A stretch of 64,000 nt of DNA, from NCBI RefSeq assembly GCF_003985155.1, contig NZ_ML133689.1, positions 124,001-188,000 of the forward strand, written 5' to 3'. The notes under the pieces are model-generated. The model had not been told where the DNA came from. It made no database searches and saw only the letters and a program-made list of their open reading frames with translations. This stretch comes from Rhizobium vallis (GTDB lineage Bacteria; Pseudomonadota; Alphaproteobacteria; Rhizobiales; Rhizobiaceae). Shown one piece after another: positions 1 through 7,804 of this stretch; positions within the stretch are counted from its first letter, which is position 1, and every line of letters begins with the position of its first letter. The translations under genes were made by a program, and so were the position numbers.

Positions 1-815
1 CGGGTTTCGTCGGGATTGCGGCCACGGGTCGAAACCACCTCGCCGCGCTCCAGCAGGGCGTCGGAGACATTGATCGCCTGGTCGAGCAGGCCGCCCGGAT
101 TGAGGCGCAGGTCGAGGACATAACCCTTCAGCTTATCGGCTGGAACGGTTTCCTTGATCTTCTTGATCGCCTTTTCCATGTCCGGATAGGTCTTTTCGGT
201 GAAGGAGATGATGCGGAGATAACCGACATCGTCCTCGACACGCGACTTGACGGCCTGGACGGCGACGACATCACGCACGATGGTCAGCTCGATCGGCTTG
301 TCGGCGCCCTTGCGGATCAACGTCAGCTTGATCGGCGTGTTGACGGCGCCGCGCATCTTCTCGACAGCGTCTTCCAGCTTCAGGCCGCGCACGGACTGAC
401 CGTCGATCTCGGAAATGTAATCACCGGCGAGAACACCGGCCTTGGCGGCAGGCGTGTCATCGATCGGGGTGATGACCTTGACGAGTTCGTCTTCCATCGT
501 GACTTCGATGCCGAGGCCGCCGAACTCACCCTTGGTCTGGGTGCGCATATCCTCGGCGTCCTTCGCATTCATGTAGCTCGAATGCGGATCGAGCGAGGAC
601 AGCATGCCGTTGATGGCATTCTCGATCAGCTTGTCTTCGGCTGGCGGCGTCACGTACTGCGCGCGCACTCGCTCGAAGACGTCGCCGAAAATCGAGAGTT
701 CCTTGTATGTGGAGGATCCGGCCGCTTCTGCCGGCACACCCGCCGAGTAGATGACGCTCATGGCGGTCGCACCCATCAATGCGCCGACCAGAACAAGAGA
801 AGCCCTACGAATCAT
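1..815 (-). CDS. ctpA: C-terminal processing peptidase (S41 family), N-terminal part
   Basis: The visible 271 residues start with a short basic stretch and a hydrophobic segment (about residues 4-25), a signal peptide or anchor, so the protein acts in the periplasm. A PDZ domain follows at about residues 75-160, with the GEFGGLGIEV and AGVLAGDYI motifs typical of CtpA proteases, then the start of the S41 fold (VLDLRLNPGG). The catalytic Ser/Lys lie beyond the window edge, so activity cannot be judged. Family members trim C termini of periplasmic proteins. The ATG at 813-815 overlaps the end of the upstream EnvC-like gene by 11 bases, indicating co-translation in one leftward operon. The gene is cut by the window, not obviously broken. 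Confidence 0.93.
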   Translation of the reverse strand, partial: MIRRASLVLVGALMGATAMSVIYSAGVPAEAAGSSTYKELSIFGDVFERVRAQYVTPPAEDKLIENAINGMLSSLDPHSSYMNAKDAEDMRTQTKGEFGGLGIEVTMEDELVKVITPIDDTPAAKAGVLAGDYISEIDGQSVRGLKLEDAVEKMRGAVNTPIKLTLIRKGADKPIELTIVRDVVAVQAVKSRVEDDVGYLRIISFTEKTYPDMEKAIKKIKETVPADKLKGYVLDLRLNPGGLLDQAINVSDALLERGEVVSTRGRNPDET

Positions 816-2250
816 TGCGTGCCTTTCCAGTGTCTTTGGCGGTCCACCACGGTCGGGAATCGACCGGTTTACCGTCCTTTCGAAATTCAATGTAAAGCGT
901 TGGCCGGTCTGTTTCCAGCGCCAATGCAGTTGCGCTTGCTACTCTTTTCGCTCCCATCACGGCGAGCGGCTCGCCGGAGAAAACGAATTTTCCCTGACGG
1001 GTATTGATCGTATCCATTCCCGAGAGAACCAGGTGGTATCCGTCGCCTGTGTCGAGGATGATCATCTGGCCGTAACTGCGGAAAGCGCCGGCGAAAACCA
1101 CCAGACCATCTGCGGGCGCCGTCACCACCGTCTCCGCATTGGTGGCAACGGTCATTCCCATAGCCTCATGCCCGGTGCCGTCGGCATCGCCGAACTGGCG
1201 CAGGATATCGCCTGCCACGGGCAACTCCAATTTCGCCTTCAATTCTCCGAAGGGATATGCGGGCGCAATGCGGTTTTTATCGGGCACACCGCTGTCGGCA
1301 AGCGCCTTGGCCTGAGCACGTTGCTCGTCCGTCAAGAGCCTGCGGTTCTCCTCCGCCTGGCGGGCGGCGGCTGCGGCTTCGCGCACCGAAGCGATCTCGG
1401 ATTCCATCGAAGTGACAAGGCCTTCGAGGCTGGTCGCCTTGCTTGCCAGTTCCTCCGAGCGTTTCCTTTCGGCCCCGAGTTCGGCGGCGTTGCTGCGGCT
1501 GAGCTTGTCATTTTCGGCAAGCAGTAGGTCCATGCGCCGTTCTTCCTCGATGCCGTCGGTCATTGTCGACGTCAGGCTGGCCTTTTCGGCAGCGCTTGCG
1601 CTCTGCAGTGCGGCAAGGCTCGCAAGATCTGCCGCAAGTTTGTCGGTTTCCTTGCGGATGCCCGGAACAACGGCGCCGAGCAGGATCGCGCTGCGCACCG
1701 AAGCCAGCGCATCATCAGGAGTGACGAGCAGGGCGGGCGGCGGGTTACGGCCCATGCGCTGAAGTGCGGCCAGCACTTCGGCCAGAAGGCCGCGGCGCTC
1801 ATGAAGGGAACGGCGGATGCCGTCCTCCTTGACGCCGAGATCGGCAAGCTTCTTCTCGCTTTCGAGGATCTGCTTTTCGAGCCCCTTGCGGCGGGCGGCG
1901 GAATCAATCAGCGCCTGGCGGATGCTCTGGGTGCTCTTTTCCAGATTGGCAATGCTTTGCTGAAGTCCGCTCACCTTGTCCGAGGAGAGGCTGATCGTCT
2001 TCGACAGGGTTTCGAGCTCGGCGCGGGTCTGGTCGCGTTTGGCGGCGAGTTCGGCCGCCGGATCGGGCGGCGGCGTTTCGGCTGCCGGCGGGCTCGACGT
2101 CGGCAAGGCTGAGGATTGTGCAGCTTCGGGCGCTGCATCCTGTGCCCGGACAGAGAAGGGGTCTGCCGAAACGACGATCACCGCCGCACCAAGACCTGCC
2201 GCAATAGCCGGCAGGATCATGCGGCGTCGCCTGGTTGCTGTTCTCGTCAT
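805..2250 (-). CDS. EnvC-like murein hydrolase activator (degenerate M23/LytM domain)
   Basis: This 481-residue protein has an N-terminal signal peptide (hydrophobic segment about residues 10-30), a proline/alanine-rich linker, a long coiled coil (about residues 60-300, rich in Glu, Lys, Leu and Ala), and a C-terminal LytM/M23 domain. The usual zinc ligands of active M23 enzymes are not recognisable. The region around HEAMGMTVATN parallels the degenerate site of E. coli EnvC, so it is probably a non-enzymatic activator of amidases at the division septum rather than a peptidase. It sits directly upstream of ctpA and overlaps it by 11 bases, a pairing that is common in alpha-proteobacteria. The ATG at 2250 gives the full signal peptide. 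Confidence 0.88.
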   Translation of the reverse strand: MTRTATRRRRMILPAIAAGLGAAVIVVSADPFSVRAQDAAPEAAQSSALPTSSPPAAETPPPDPAAELAAKRDQTRAELETLSKTISLSSDKVSGLQQSIANLEKSTQSIRQALIDSAARRKGLEKQILESEKKLADLGVKEDGIRRSLHERRGLLAEVLAALQRMGRNPPPALLVTPDDALASVRSAILLGAVVPGIRKETDKLAADLASLAALQSASAAEKASLTSTMTDGIEEERRMDLLLAENDKLSRSNAAELGAERKRSEELASKATSLEGLVTSMESEIASVREAAAAARQAEENRRLLTDEQRAQAKALADSGVPDKNRIAPAYPFGELKAKLELPVAGDILRQFGDADGTGHEAMGMTVATNAETVVTAPADGLVVFAGAFRSYGQMIILDTGDGYHLVLSGMDTINTRQGKFVFSGEPLAVMGAKRVASATALALETDRPTLYIEFRKDGKPVDSRPWWTAKDTGKARNDS

Positions 2251-2398
2251 TGTCTATCTGGGCACTCTCTCAAATCGCGCGGAGACTAAGCTGATTTGAC
2301 GCGCTTTGCCAGAAAGTTTGGAGAAGAACCGGCCGCCAGGCAAAACACGGCTGCGTGACAATCCGACGCACAGGGCCGACGCATGTGGCCGATGCGAA

Positions 2399-2881
2399 CT
2401 AAACGCGGTGATAGGGGTGGCCGGAGAGGATGGTGACGGCGCGATAGAGCTGCTCGGCGATCAGCGTGCGGACGAGTTGGTGTGGCCAGGTCATCTTGCC
2501 CAGGCAGAGCGTGGCGTCGGCACGGTCGTAGAGCGAGGGATCGAGGCCGTCGGCGCCGCCGATCGCGATCGTCAGCTCGCGTTTGCCCTGGTCGCGATAG
2601 TTGCCCAGCAGGTTTGCGAAGGCTTCGCTGTCGAGCGCCTTGCCGCGTTCGTCGAGAAGAATGAGGATGCTGCCCTCGGCAAGCGATTTCAAAAGCATTG
2701 CCGCTTCTTCGCGCTTGCGGGTTTCCGCATTGGAGGCGCGGCTTTCGGCCACTTCAGCAACCCGGCTGAATTCGAGGCCGACAGCGGCGCCGGCCTTGGC
2801 GAAACGGTCGAGATAGCGGGCCACAAGATCCTTTTCGGGGCCGGACTTCAGCCGTCCCACAGCAAAAAGACCAATTCGCAT
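2399..2881 (-). CDS. rlmH: 23S rRNA (pseudouridine-1915-N3) methyltransferase RlmH
   Basis: This 160-residue SPOUT-class methyltransferase uses S-adenosylmethionine to methylate pseudouridine 1915 in helix 69 of 23S rRNA. The start MRIGLFAVGRLKSGPE, the central LLDERGKALDSEAFA and the C-terminal IAIGGADGLDPSLYDRAD and MTWPHQLVRTLIAEQLYRA segments carry the family signature, with the SAM-binding knot in the last third. Length matches the family (about 155-160). It is preceded by rsfS on the same strand with a 119-base gap, the usual rsfS-rlmH order. A purine-rich GGGAGCGGG lies just before the ATG. Confidence 0.95.
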   Translation of the reverse strand: MRIGLFAVGRLKSGPEKDLVARYLDRFAKAGAAVGLEFSRVAEVAESRASNAETRKREEAAMLLKSLAEGSILILLDERGKALDSEAFANLLGNYRDQGKRELTIAIGGADGLDPSLYDRADATLCLGKMTWPHQLVRTLIAEQLYRAVTILSGHPYHRV

Positions 2882-3000
2882 TCACCCGCTCCCGGTTAGC
2901 CGGCATTGTGAGGCGCACGTCGCACCCCGGGCCGGCCTGCGATGTTTCCCGGCCGGTCAATGCCACGTCTCAGGCGCCGGGCAGAATGCCGGCTCGCCTG

Positions 3001-3411
3001 TCAGTGCCGTGTTTCATCCATATCCGGAGCCGCCCACATCTTTTCGATGTTGTAGAACTCGCGGGTTTCGGGACGGAACACATGCACGATAATGTCACCG
3101 GTGTCGATCAGGATCCAATCGCCGCCTTCCTGACCTTCGACGCGGGCCGTACCGAAGCCGTCGTCCTTGAGATCGGTGAGCAGGTGATCCGAGATCGCCA
3201 TGACGTGCCTGTTCGAGCGGCCGGAGACGACCACCATGTAGTCTCCAAGCGCCGATTTTCCGGCAATGTCGATAGTGACGATATCTTCCGCTTTGGAGTC
3301 CTCGAGGCTGGCGAGGACGGCTTCTAAGGCGCGGGCAGCGGCATCGGCGCCACGTTCCGCACTCTTCGGGACAACGGCGAGCGTTTTTCCCTTGGCGTGT
3401 ACTGTTGTCAG
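3001..3411 (-). CDS. rsfS: Ribosome silencing factor RsfS (Iojap/DUF143)
   Basis: RsfS binds ribosomal protein L14 and blocks subunit joining when nutrients are short. The conserved core is clear: EDIVTIDIAGKSALGDYMVVVSG, then RHVMAISDHLL, and the C-terminal GGDWILIDTGDIIVHVF followed by REFYNIEKMW. The open frame extends upstream to 3492, but that extension looks unlike the family. I place the start at the CTG at 3411 because AGGAAAGGG lies about six bases before it and the resulting 136 residues fit the family. GTG and TTG codons a few residues upstream are alternatives. In relatives rsfS usually follows nadD; here about 3.7 kb of molybdate genes and an RNA gene separate them. Confidence 0.9.
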   Translation of the reverse strand: MTTVHAKGKTLAVVPKSAERGADAAARALEAVLASLEDSKAEDIVTIDIAGKSALGDYMVVVSGRSNRHVMAISDHLLTDLKDDGFGTARVEGQEGGDWILIDTGDIIVHVFRPETREFYNIEKMWAAPDMDETRH

Positions 3412-3651
3412 TGCTTTCCCTTTCCTGGAATGACAAACTATGCACAACACGAGATCCGATCGAGACCGGATCATGGTTAAGATAGGCATCAATCCATTAA
3501 TGTTTCAAGACATGCTAAGGTACGGAACGGCCGAAAATCCGATCTTGCATCCGAATTGAAGAATATTGCCACGCGGGCGGCTGGTTGCGGGCGGTGTACA
3601 GTTTCCATGTCGCAGCGTAAAGTGCCGCAAATTCCACAATCCGCGAATTCG

Positions 3652-4023
3652 ATGACCGATCCAGCCGCAAAAACACTCGTTCCCGTCCTGCGAATCAGCT
3701 TCCCGGACGAGGATCGTCTCGGTCGCGGAAAGATGGAACTTCTGGAGCACATCCGCCAGACCGGTTCGATCTCGGCGGCGGGGCGGGCAATGGACATGTC
3801 CTATCGCCGGGCGTGGCTGCTCGTCAGCGAGATGAACCGGATGTTCTCTGAACAGGTGGTGGAATCGCAGCGTGGCGGGCAGAAGGGCGGAGGCGCGGCG
3901 CTGACACCGTTCGGCGAGGAATTGCTCGAGTGTTTCCGCCGGATGGAAAGGACGGTTCGCACCAGTCTTGCCGAGGATCTCGCCTGGCTCGAAGGCAAGC
4001 GCAATTCAAGCCGCGGCGGCTGA
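3652..4023 (+). CDS. ModE-like single-domain winged-helix regulator
   Basis: The protein resembles the N-terminal DNA-binding domain of ModE/LysR-type regulators: LGRGKMELLEHIRQTGSISAAGRAMDMSYRRAWLLV is a winged helix-turn-helix, followed by the GGQKGGGAALTPFGEELL wing found in ModE proteins. It has no C-terminal molybdate-binding Mop domains; these are fused to ModC instead, so Mo sensing may depend on another partner or the protein may only bind DNA. It is convergent with modC, and the two stop codons abut with no spacer (4021-4023 and 4024-4026). Starts at 3607 (ATG) and 3556 (TTG) are possible; 3652 gives a 123-residue protein starting just before the conserved region. Its likely target is the Mo-box upstream of modA. 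Confidence 0.8.
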   Translation: MTDPAAKTLVPVLRISFPDEDRLGRGKMELLEHIRQTGSISAAGRAMDMSYRRAWLLVSEMNRMFSEQVVESQRGGQKGGGAALTPFGEELLECFRRMERTVRTSLAEDLAWLEGKRNSSRGG

Positions 4024-5091
4024 TCACGCCTCCAGAGCAACCGTCTTGATGATGGCGAAGACGGTTTTGCCGGGTTGAAGATCGAGGCGCTCGCAAGATA
4101 GCGCGGTGATGCGCGCGAGAATGACGTCGCCCCCGCAGTCTAACCGGATTTCCACCGTTCCATCCTCGTCCGGCGAGATCTGCTCGATCCAGCCTTCGAG
4201 AATGTTCAACGCACTGAGGCCTTCCGGCCTTGCGGTCGCCAGCATGACATCGCGGGAGGGGATGCGGATGCGGACCGGTTTGCCCGATGCAAGGGCGACA
4301 CTGGGAATATGCAGCCGGTTGGATTTCAGGGCAACAATCGACAAGCGGTGACGCGCATCGAAGCTCTCGACGGTGCCTTCCAGCAGCGCGCCCGCGTCCC
4401 GTCGGTCGGAAGCCGCGGAAGGGCGGCTCAAGATGTCGAGCGCCGGACCTGTTGCCTCTACCTTGCCGTCACTCATCACAACGACCTGGTTTGCCAGCCG
4501 CGCCACCTCGGCGATCGCATGGCTGACATAGACGATCGGGATGTCGGTCTGATCCCGCAATCGCTCCAGGTAGGGAAGGATCTCGGCCTTGCGCGCCTCA
4601 TCGAGGGCGGCGAGCGGCTCGTCCATCAGCAGCAGCCGGGGAGAGGAGAGAAGGGCGCGGCCGATCGCAACGCGCTGCTTCTCGCCGCCGGAAAGTTTGG
4701 AGGGGCTGCGCGCAAGCAGCGTCTCGATGCCGAGCAGATCGACGACGCGATCGAAACTTTCGCCGCCTGCGGCTCCCGCCGCGAACCAGCGGCCGTAGGA
4801 GAGATTGGCGCGCACGCTCAGATGCGGGAACAGCCGCGCCTCCTGGAAGACGTAGCCAAAACGACGCTGATGTTTGGGAACGAAGATGCCCTTGGCAGTC
4901 TCGGTCAAGGCTTCGCCATCAAGAACGACGCGGCCTTCGTCGGGCCGAGCCAGGCCGGCGATGATGCGGATCATCGAGGTCTTGCCAGAGCCGGAGCGGC
5001 CGAAGAGCGCGGTGACGCCGCGCTCGGAGGTGAAGGCGGCGTCGAGCGAAAATGCGCCGAGCCGCTGTTTTGCCTCGACGATCAGCGTCAT
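4024..5091 (-). CDS. modC: Molybdate ABC transporter ATP-binding protein ModC
   Basis: This 355-residue ATPase powers molybdate import. It shows Walker A (GRSGSGKTS, about residue 31), the signature [15 protein letters not shown] (about 133), Walker [13 protein letters not shown] (about 155) and the switch His ([10 protein letters not shown]). The C-terminal third (about residues 290-355) is a Mop/TOBE domain that binds oxyanion, as expected for ModC rather than a sulfate ATPase. It overlaps modB by four bases (ATGA), so the two are translationally coupled, and it ends flush against the convergent modE-like gene. Confidence 0.95.
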   Translation of the reverse strand: MTLIVEAKQRLGAFSLDAAFTSERGVTALFGRSGSGKTSMIRIIAGLARPDEGRVVLDGEALTETAKGIFVPKHQRRFGYVFQEARLFPHLSVRANLSYGRWFAAGAAGGESFDRVVDLLGIETLLARSPSKLSGGEKQRVAIGRALLSSPRLLLMDEPLAALDEARKAEILPYLERLRDQTDIPIVYVSHAIAEVARLANQVVVMSDGKVEATGPALDILSRPSAASDRRDAGALLEGTVESFDARHRLSIVALKSNRLHIPSVALASGKPVRIRIPSRDVMLATARPEGLSALNILEGWIEQISPDEDGTVEIRLDCGGDVILARITALSCERLDLQPGKTVFAIIKTVALEA

Positions 5092-5795
5092 TCCGGATCG
5101 ATCCTCCGGCCGGCGAGACGGGCGAGAAATTCCGAGGCGAGTAGGGCGGCCATTGAAATGACGACGGCGACTAGCGCCAGGCGCAGTGCGCCGGCATCGC
5201 CGCCGGGCACCTGGGTGAAGGTATAGATCGCCGCCGGCAGCGTCTGGGTCTCGCCCGGAATATTGGAGACGAAGGTGATCGTGGCGCCGAATTCGCCCAT
5301 CGCCTTAGCGAAGGAAAGGATCATGCCGGCGATGATGCCGGGCAGTGTCAGCGGCAGGGTGATCGTCAGGAAGACCCACGCCGGACCGGCCCCAAGTGTT
5401 CCGGCCGCCTCTTCCAGTCTGCGGTCGACCGCTTCGATCGACAGGCGAATGCTGCGCACCATCAGCGGAAAGGCCATGACGGCGCAGGCGAGCGCTGCGC
5501 CGGTCCAGCGGAAGGAGAAGACGATGCCGAAATACTGGTCGAGCAGGCTGCCGACCGGGCCGCGGCGGCCGAAGAGGATGAGAAGAAGGAAACCGGTGAC
5601 GACGGGGGGCAGGATCAGCGGCAGGTGAACGATGCCGTTCAGCACCGACTTGCCCCAGAAACGGCCGCGGGCCAGTAGCAGGGCGACGAGAATGCCGAAG
5701 GGCAGGCTCGCCAGCATGGCGACGGTCGAGACACGCAGGCTGAGCAGGATCGCCGTCCATTCTTCATTGCTCAAGCCCAGCATATCCAAATGCAC
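5088..5795 (-). CDS. modB: Molybdate ABC transporter permease ModB
   Basis: This 235-residue inner-membrane permease has about five or six hydrophobic segments (first at about residues 15-38). The EAA loop that contacts ModC is [23 protein letters not shown] (about residues 130-152), and the C-terminal [24 protein letters not shown] stretch is typical of ModB/CysT-like permeases. The neighbours modA and modC fix the substrate as molybdate. The ATG lies 87 bases after modA, with a strong hairpin in the gap. It overlaps modC by four bases. Confidence 0.95.
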   Translation of the reverse strand: MHLDMLGLSNEEWTAILLSLRVSTVAMLASLPFGILVALLLARGRFWGKSVLNGIVHLPLILPPVVTGFLLLILFGRRGPVGSLLDQYFGIVFSFRWTGAALACAVMAFPLMVRSIRLSIEAVDRRLEEAAGTLGAGPAWVFLTITLPLTLPGIIAGMILSFAKAMGEFGATITFVSNIPGETQTLPAAIYTFTQVPGGDAGALRLALVAVVISMAALLASEFLARLAGRRIDPE

Positions 5796-5812
5796 CCGTC
5801 TCCTTAAAGAAT

Positions 5813-5838
5813 TGAAGGCTCGTCGAGGCGAGCCTTCA
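5813..5838 (-). terminator. Intercistronic hairpin between modA and modB
   Basis: A 10-bp perfect stem (TGAAGGCTCG with CGAGCCTTCA) and a six-base loop lie in the 87-base gap after modA. Only a weak T-rich stretch follows on the minus strand. It probably protects the modA transcript or partly terminates, giving more binding protein than permease, rather than ending the operon. Confidence 0.55.
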
Positions 5839-5882
5839 CGCTAAGCTGCGGAGGCCGATTCCGCAATCATTTCAGGCTCCGA

Positions 5883-6674
5883 CTATTTCAGGATCGTGAA
5901 ACCCTGCGCCGTGAAGAAGGCGGCGGCCTTGTCGGATTTCAGGAAGTCGAGATAGGCCGATGCATCCGGGTTCTTGCTTTCGGCAAGGATTGCAATCGGA
6001 TAGATGATCGGAGGGTGAGAATCGGCCGGGAAGGTGCCGACGACGGCAACACCCTTATCGGCTGCGGCATCCGTCTGGTAGACGATGCCATAAGGCGCTT
6101 CACCGCGGGAGACGAGGGCAAGGGCGGCACGCACGCTTTCGGCGCCGGCGACCTTGGTTTCGACAGACTTCCAGACGCCGAGCTTTTCGAGCGCGGCCAT
6201 GCCGTATTTGCCTGCCGGAACCGACTTCGGTTCACCCATGGCAAGCTTGCTGTCACCCAAGAGCCCTGCAAGATCGAAGCCCTGCTTGATCTCGACCGGC
6301 TTTGCCTTTGCCTTTTCCGCAACGAGCACGATCGTGTTGCCGAGCAGGTTGGAGCGGGTGTCTGCCTTGATGAGCTTCTTGTCGGCGACGTAGTCCATCC
6401 AGCTGAGGTCGGCCGAGATGAAGATGTCGGCAGGGGCGGCGTTTTCGATCTGCTTGGCAAGCGCACCACTTGCTGCATAAGAGGCGACGGCTTCCTTGCC
6501 GCTTTCCTTGGTCCAGGCTGCATTGGCGGCGTCAAGCGCATCCTTGAGGCTCGCTGCTGCAAAGACGGTGAGCTTCTCGGCTGCGGCGGCTGGTGTCGGA
6601 AGGGCTGCCGCTCCAAGCCAGAGGGTCGCGATCGCGGCGGTTGCCAGTTTCATCCATTGGCGGCGGCACTGCAT
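5883..6674 (-). CDS. modA: Molybdate-binding periplasmic protein ModA
   Basis: This 263-residue protein has a signal peptide (MQCRRQWMKL start, hydrophobic core and an AAAAE cleavage region at about residue 32). The mature part begins with KLTVFAAASLKDALDAAN, the oxyanion-binding start characteristic of ModA, and contains the PADIFISADLSWMDYV and APYGIVYQTDA motifs lining the ligand pocket. It captures molybdate (and probably tungstate) for ModBC, supplying Mo cofactor and, in symbiosis, nitrogenase. The ATG at 6672-6674 follows a GGGGAG ribosome site; longer in-frame starts run into the Mo-box and are unlikely. Confidence 0.95.
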   Translation of the reverse strand: MQCRRQWMKLATAAIATLWLGAAALPTPAAAAEKLTVFAAASLKDALDAANAAWTKESGKEAVASYAASGALAKQIENAAPADIFISADLSWMDYVADKKLIKADTRSNLLGNTIVLVAEKAKAKPVEIKQGFDLAGLLGDSKLAMGEPKSVPAGKYGMAALEKLGVWKSVETKVAGAESVRAALALVSRGEAPYGIVYQTDAAADKGVAVVGTFPADSHPPIIYPIAILAESKNPDASAYLDFLKSDKAAAFFTAQGFTILK

Positions 6675-6693
6675 GAATTTACTCCCCAGGGTT

Positions 6694-6717
6694 CGAAATA
6701 TTGCGACGAATATAACG
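6694..6717 (-). promoter_or_regulatory. Mo-box (ModE-type operator) upstream of modA
   Basis: Read on the minus strand this is CGTTATATT-N6-AATATTTCG. The two 9-base arms are inverted repeats matching at 7 of 9 positions, and agree closely with the known ModE/MopA recognition pattern (CGnTATATA-N6-TATATAACG). It lies 20 bases before the modA start codon, just upstream of the ribosome-binding site, and contains a TATATT hexamer that could be the -10 element. A repressor bound here would block modABC transcription. The regulator is plausibly the adjacent modE-like gene. Confidence 0.72.
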
Positions 6718-7030
6718 GCCGACCTGCCTTGGCTAGGGATGTATCCGAGAAAATATAACCAAATCAGCTGTCGCGTTCCGGTCAGTGCAATGTTCACGCA
6801 TTCGTGAGGTGCATGGCTTCCTCCGAAAGTACGCTCAGCGGCGCTAAAATACCTGGCGTCAACCGATAAACCGATGGGCCTTCCATGGCCCGAGGGAGGT
6901 TTCATTAATTTTTGCTAATAAAAACGGCAGTGCTGTAGTGAAATTCACCCTAAGTCTTGCGCTGGACGCATTGCTGCAATGCACAAAATGATATTCCGCT
7001 TTTTGCGGAGTATGGTAAAACATAATCATC
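6718..7030. other. Intergenic region between modA and the alpha-r14 RNA gene
   Basis: This AT-richer spacer separates the leftward mod operon from the rightward RNA gene. I see no convincing protein gene. Near the right end, CATAAT at 7021-7026 with a weak CTTTTT at 6999-7004 (16-base spacer) is a candidate promoter for the RNA gene. Nothing else clear is visible. Confidence 0.5.
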
Positions 7031-7145
7031 GAACGGCTTCTCCTCCTCCCATAGCCGTTCGGCAGGATCGACAACACTCCTCCTCCCAGTTGTCGATCGA
7101 GTTTATAAGCCCGACGGATCCTCCCCCGTCGGGCTTTCTCGTTTT
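7031..7145 (+). ncRNA. alpha-r14 family (NfeR1-like) trans-acting small RNA
   Basis: Three hairpins stand in a row. Stem GAACGGCT (7031-7038) pairs with 7053-7060, stem GATCGACAAC (7066-7075) with 7089-7098, and stem AAGCCCGACGG (7107-7117) with 7126-7136. The loops expose TCCTCCTCCC at 7041-7050, TCCTCCTCCC at 7078-7087 and TCCTCCC at 7119-7125. The last hairpin is followed by a T-rich tail, making it the terminator. Triple anti-Shine-Dalgarno loops on a terminator-ended transcript of about 115 nt are the hallmark of the alpha-r14 family in Rhizobiales, which includes S. meliloti NfeR1. Such RNAs bind ribosome sites of many mRNAs, often transporters. It converges on nadD, whose stop codon lies about 22 bases away. 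Confidence 0.85.
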
Positions 7146-7167
7146 CGGGACTTTCTTGAAAATCAGG

Positions 7168-7803
7168 CTATTCGGTTGCGCCCGGAAGCGATCCGTTGCG
7201 GATTGCCGTCGAACTCAGGCGGGAGCGCGGCCCATGGATGAAAGTCCAGGCAGGGGCCTGCTTCTTCCAGAGAACACGGGCGTCATCCTCATCGACTCGC
7301 GCGAAATCGAAGGTCCTTGCCATCTTCGACGAGAGATAGGAGAGCGTCGCACCCGGGCGGTCGATCACCGCGATCGGGAAGGTGCGGGCGATCTCCTGCC
7401 ATTTCTGCCATTTATGGAAGGTCTGCAGGCTGTCGGCGCCCATGATCCAGATGAAATGCACATGCGGATTGCGGGCCCGGACGCGGGCAAGCGTGTTGGC
7501 GGTGTAGCTGACGCCGAACGTCTGTTCGAAAGCGGTGACCTTGATGCGCGGATTGGCGGCGACGCGTTCACTCTCCGTGATGCGCTCGGCAAGCGGAGCC
7601 AGATGGTTGCGGCTTTTCAGCGGATTGCCCGGGGTTACCATCCACCAGAGCTGGTCGAGGCCAAGCCGCTTAATGGCGATCTCGGCGACGAGCGCGTGGC
7701 CCTGATGCGGCGGGTTGAACGAACCGCCGAACAGACCGATGATCATGCCGCGCTCGCTGTGCGGCATGCGGAGATAGCGTTGGTCCAAATCCTCCGTCGT
7801 CAC
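7168..7803 (-). CDS. nadD: Nicotinate-nucleotide adenylyltransferase NadD
   Basis: NadD converts nicotinate mononucleotide and ATP to nicotinate adenine dinucleotide in NAD biosynthesis. GLFGGSFNPPHQGH is the nucleotidyltransferase HxGH-type motif, WWMVTPGNPLK and FIWIMGADSLQTFHKW are NadD signatures, and RSRLSSTAIRNG is the C-terminal ISSTxIR motif. The GTG at 7801-7803 starts one base after the proA stop codon and gives 211 residues. ATGs at 7767 and 7746 give 199 and 192 residues and are equally compatible with the family; none has a good ribosome site. Co-transcribed with proB and proA. Confidence 0.93.
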   Translation of the reverse strand: MTTEDLDQRYLRMPHSERGMIIGLFGGSFNPPHQGHALVAEIAIKRLGLDQLWWMVTPGNPLKSRNHLAPLAERITESERVAANPRIKVTAFEQTFGVSYTANTLARVRARNPHVHFIWIMGADSLQTFHKWQKWQEIARTFPIAVIDRPGATLSYLSSKMARTFDFARVDEDDARVLWKKQAPAWTFIHGPRSRLSSTAIRNGSLPGATE

Positions 7804-7804
7804 G

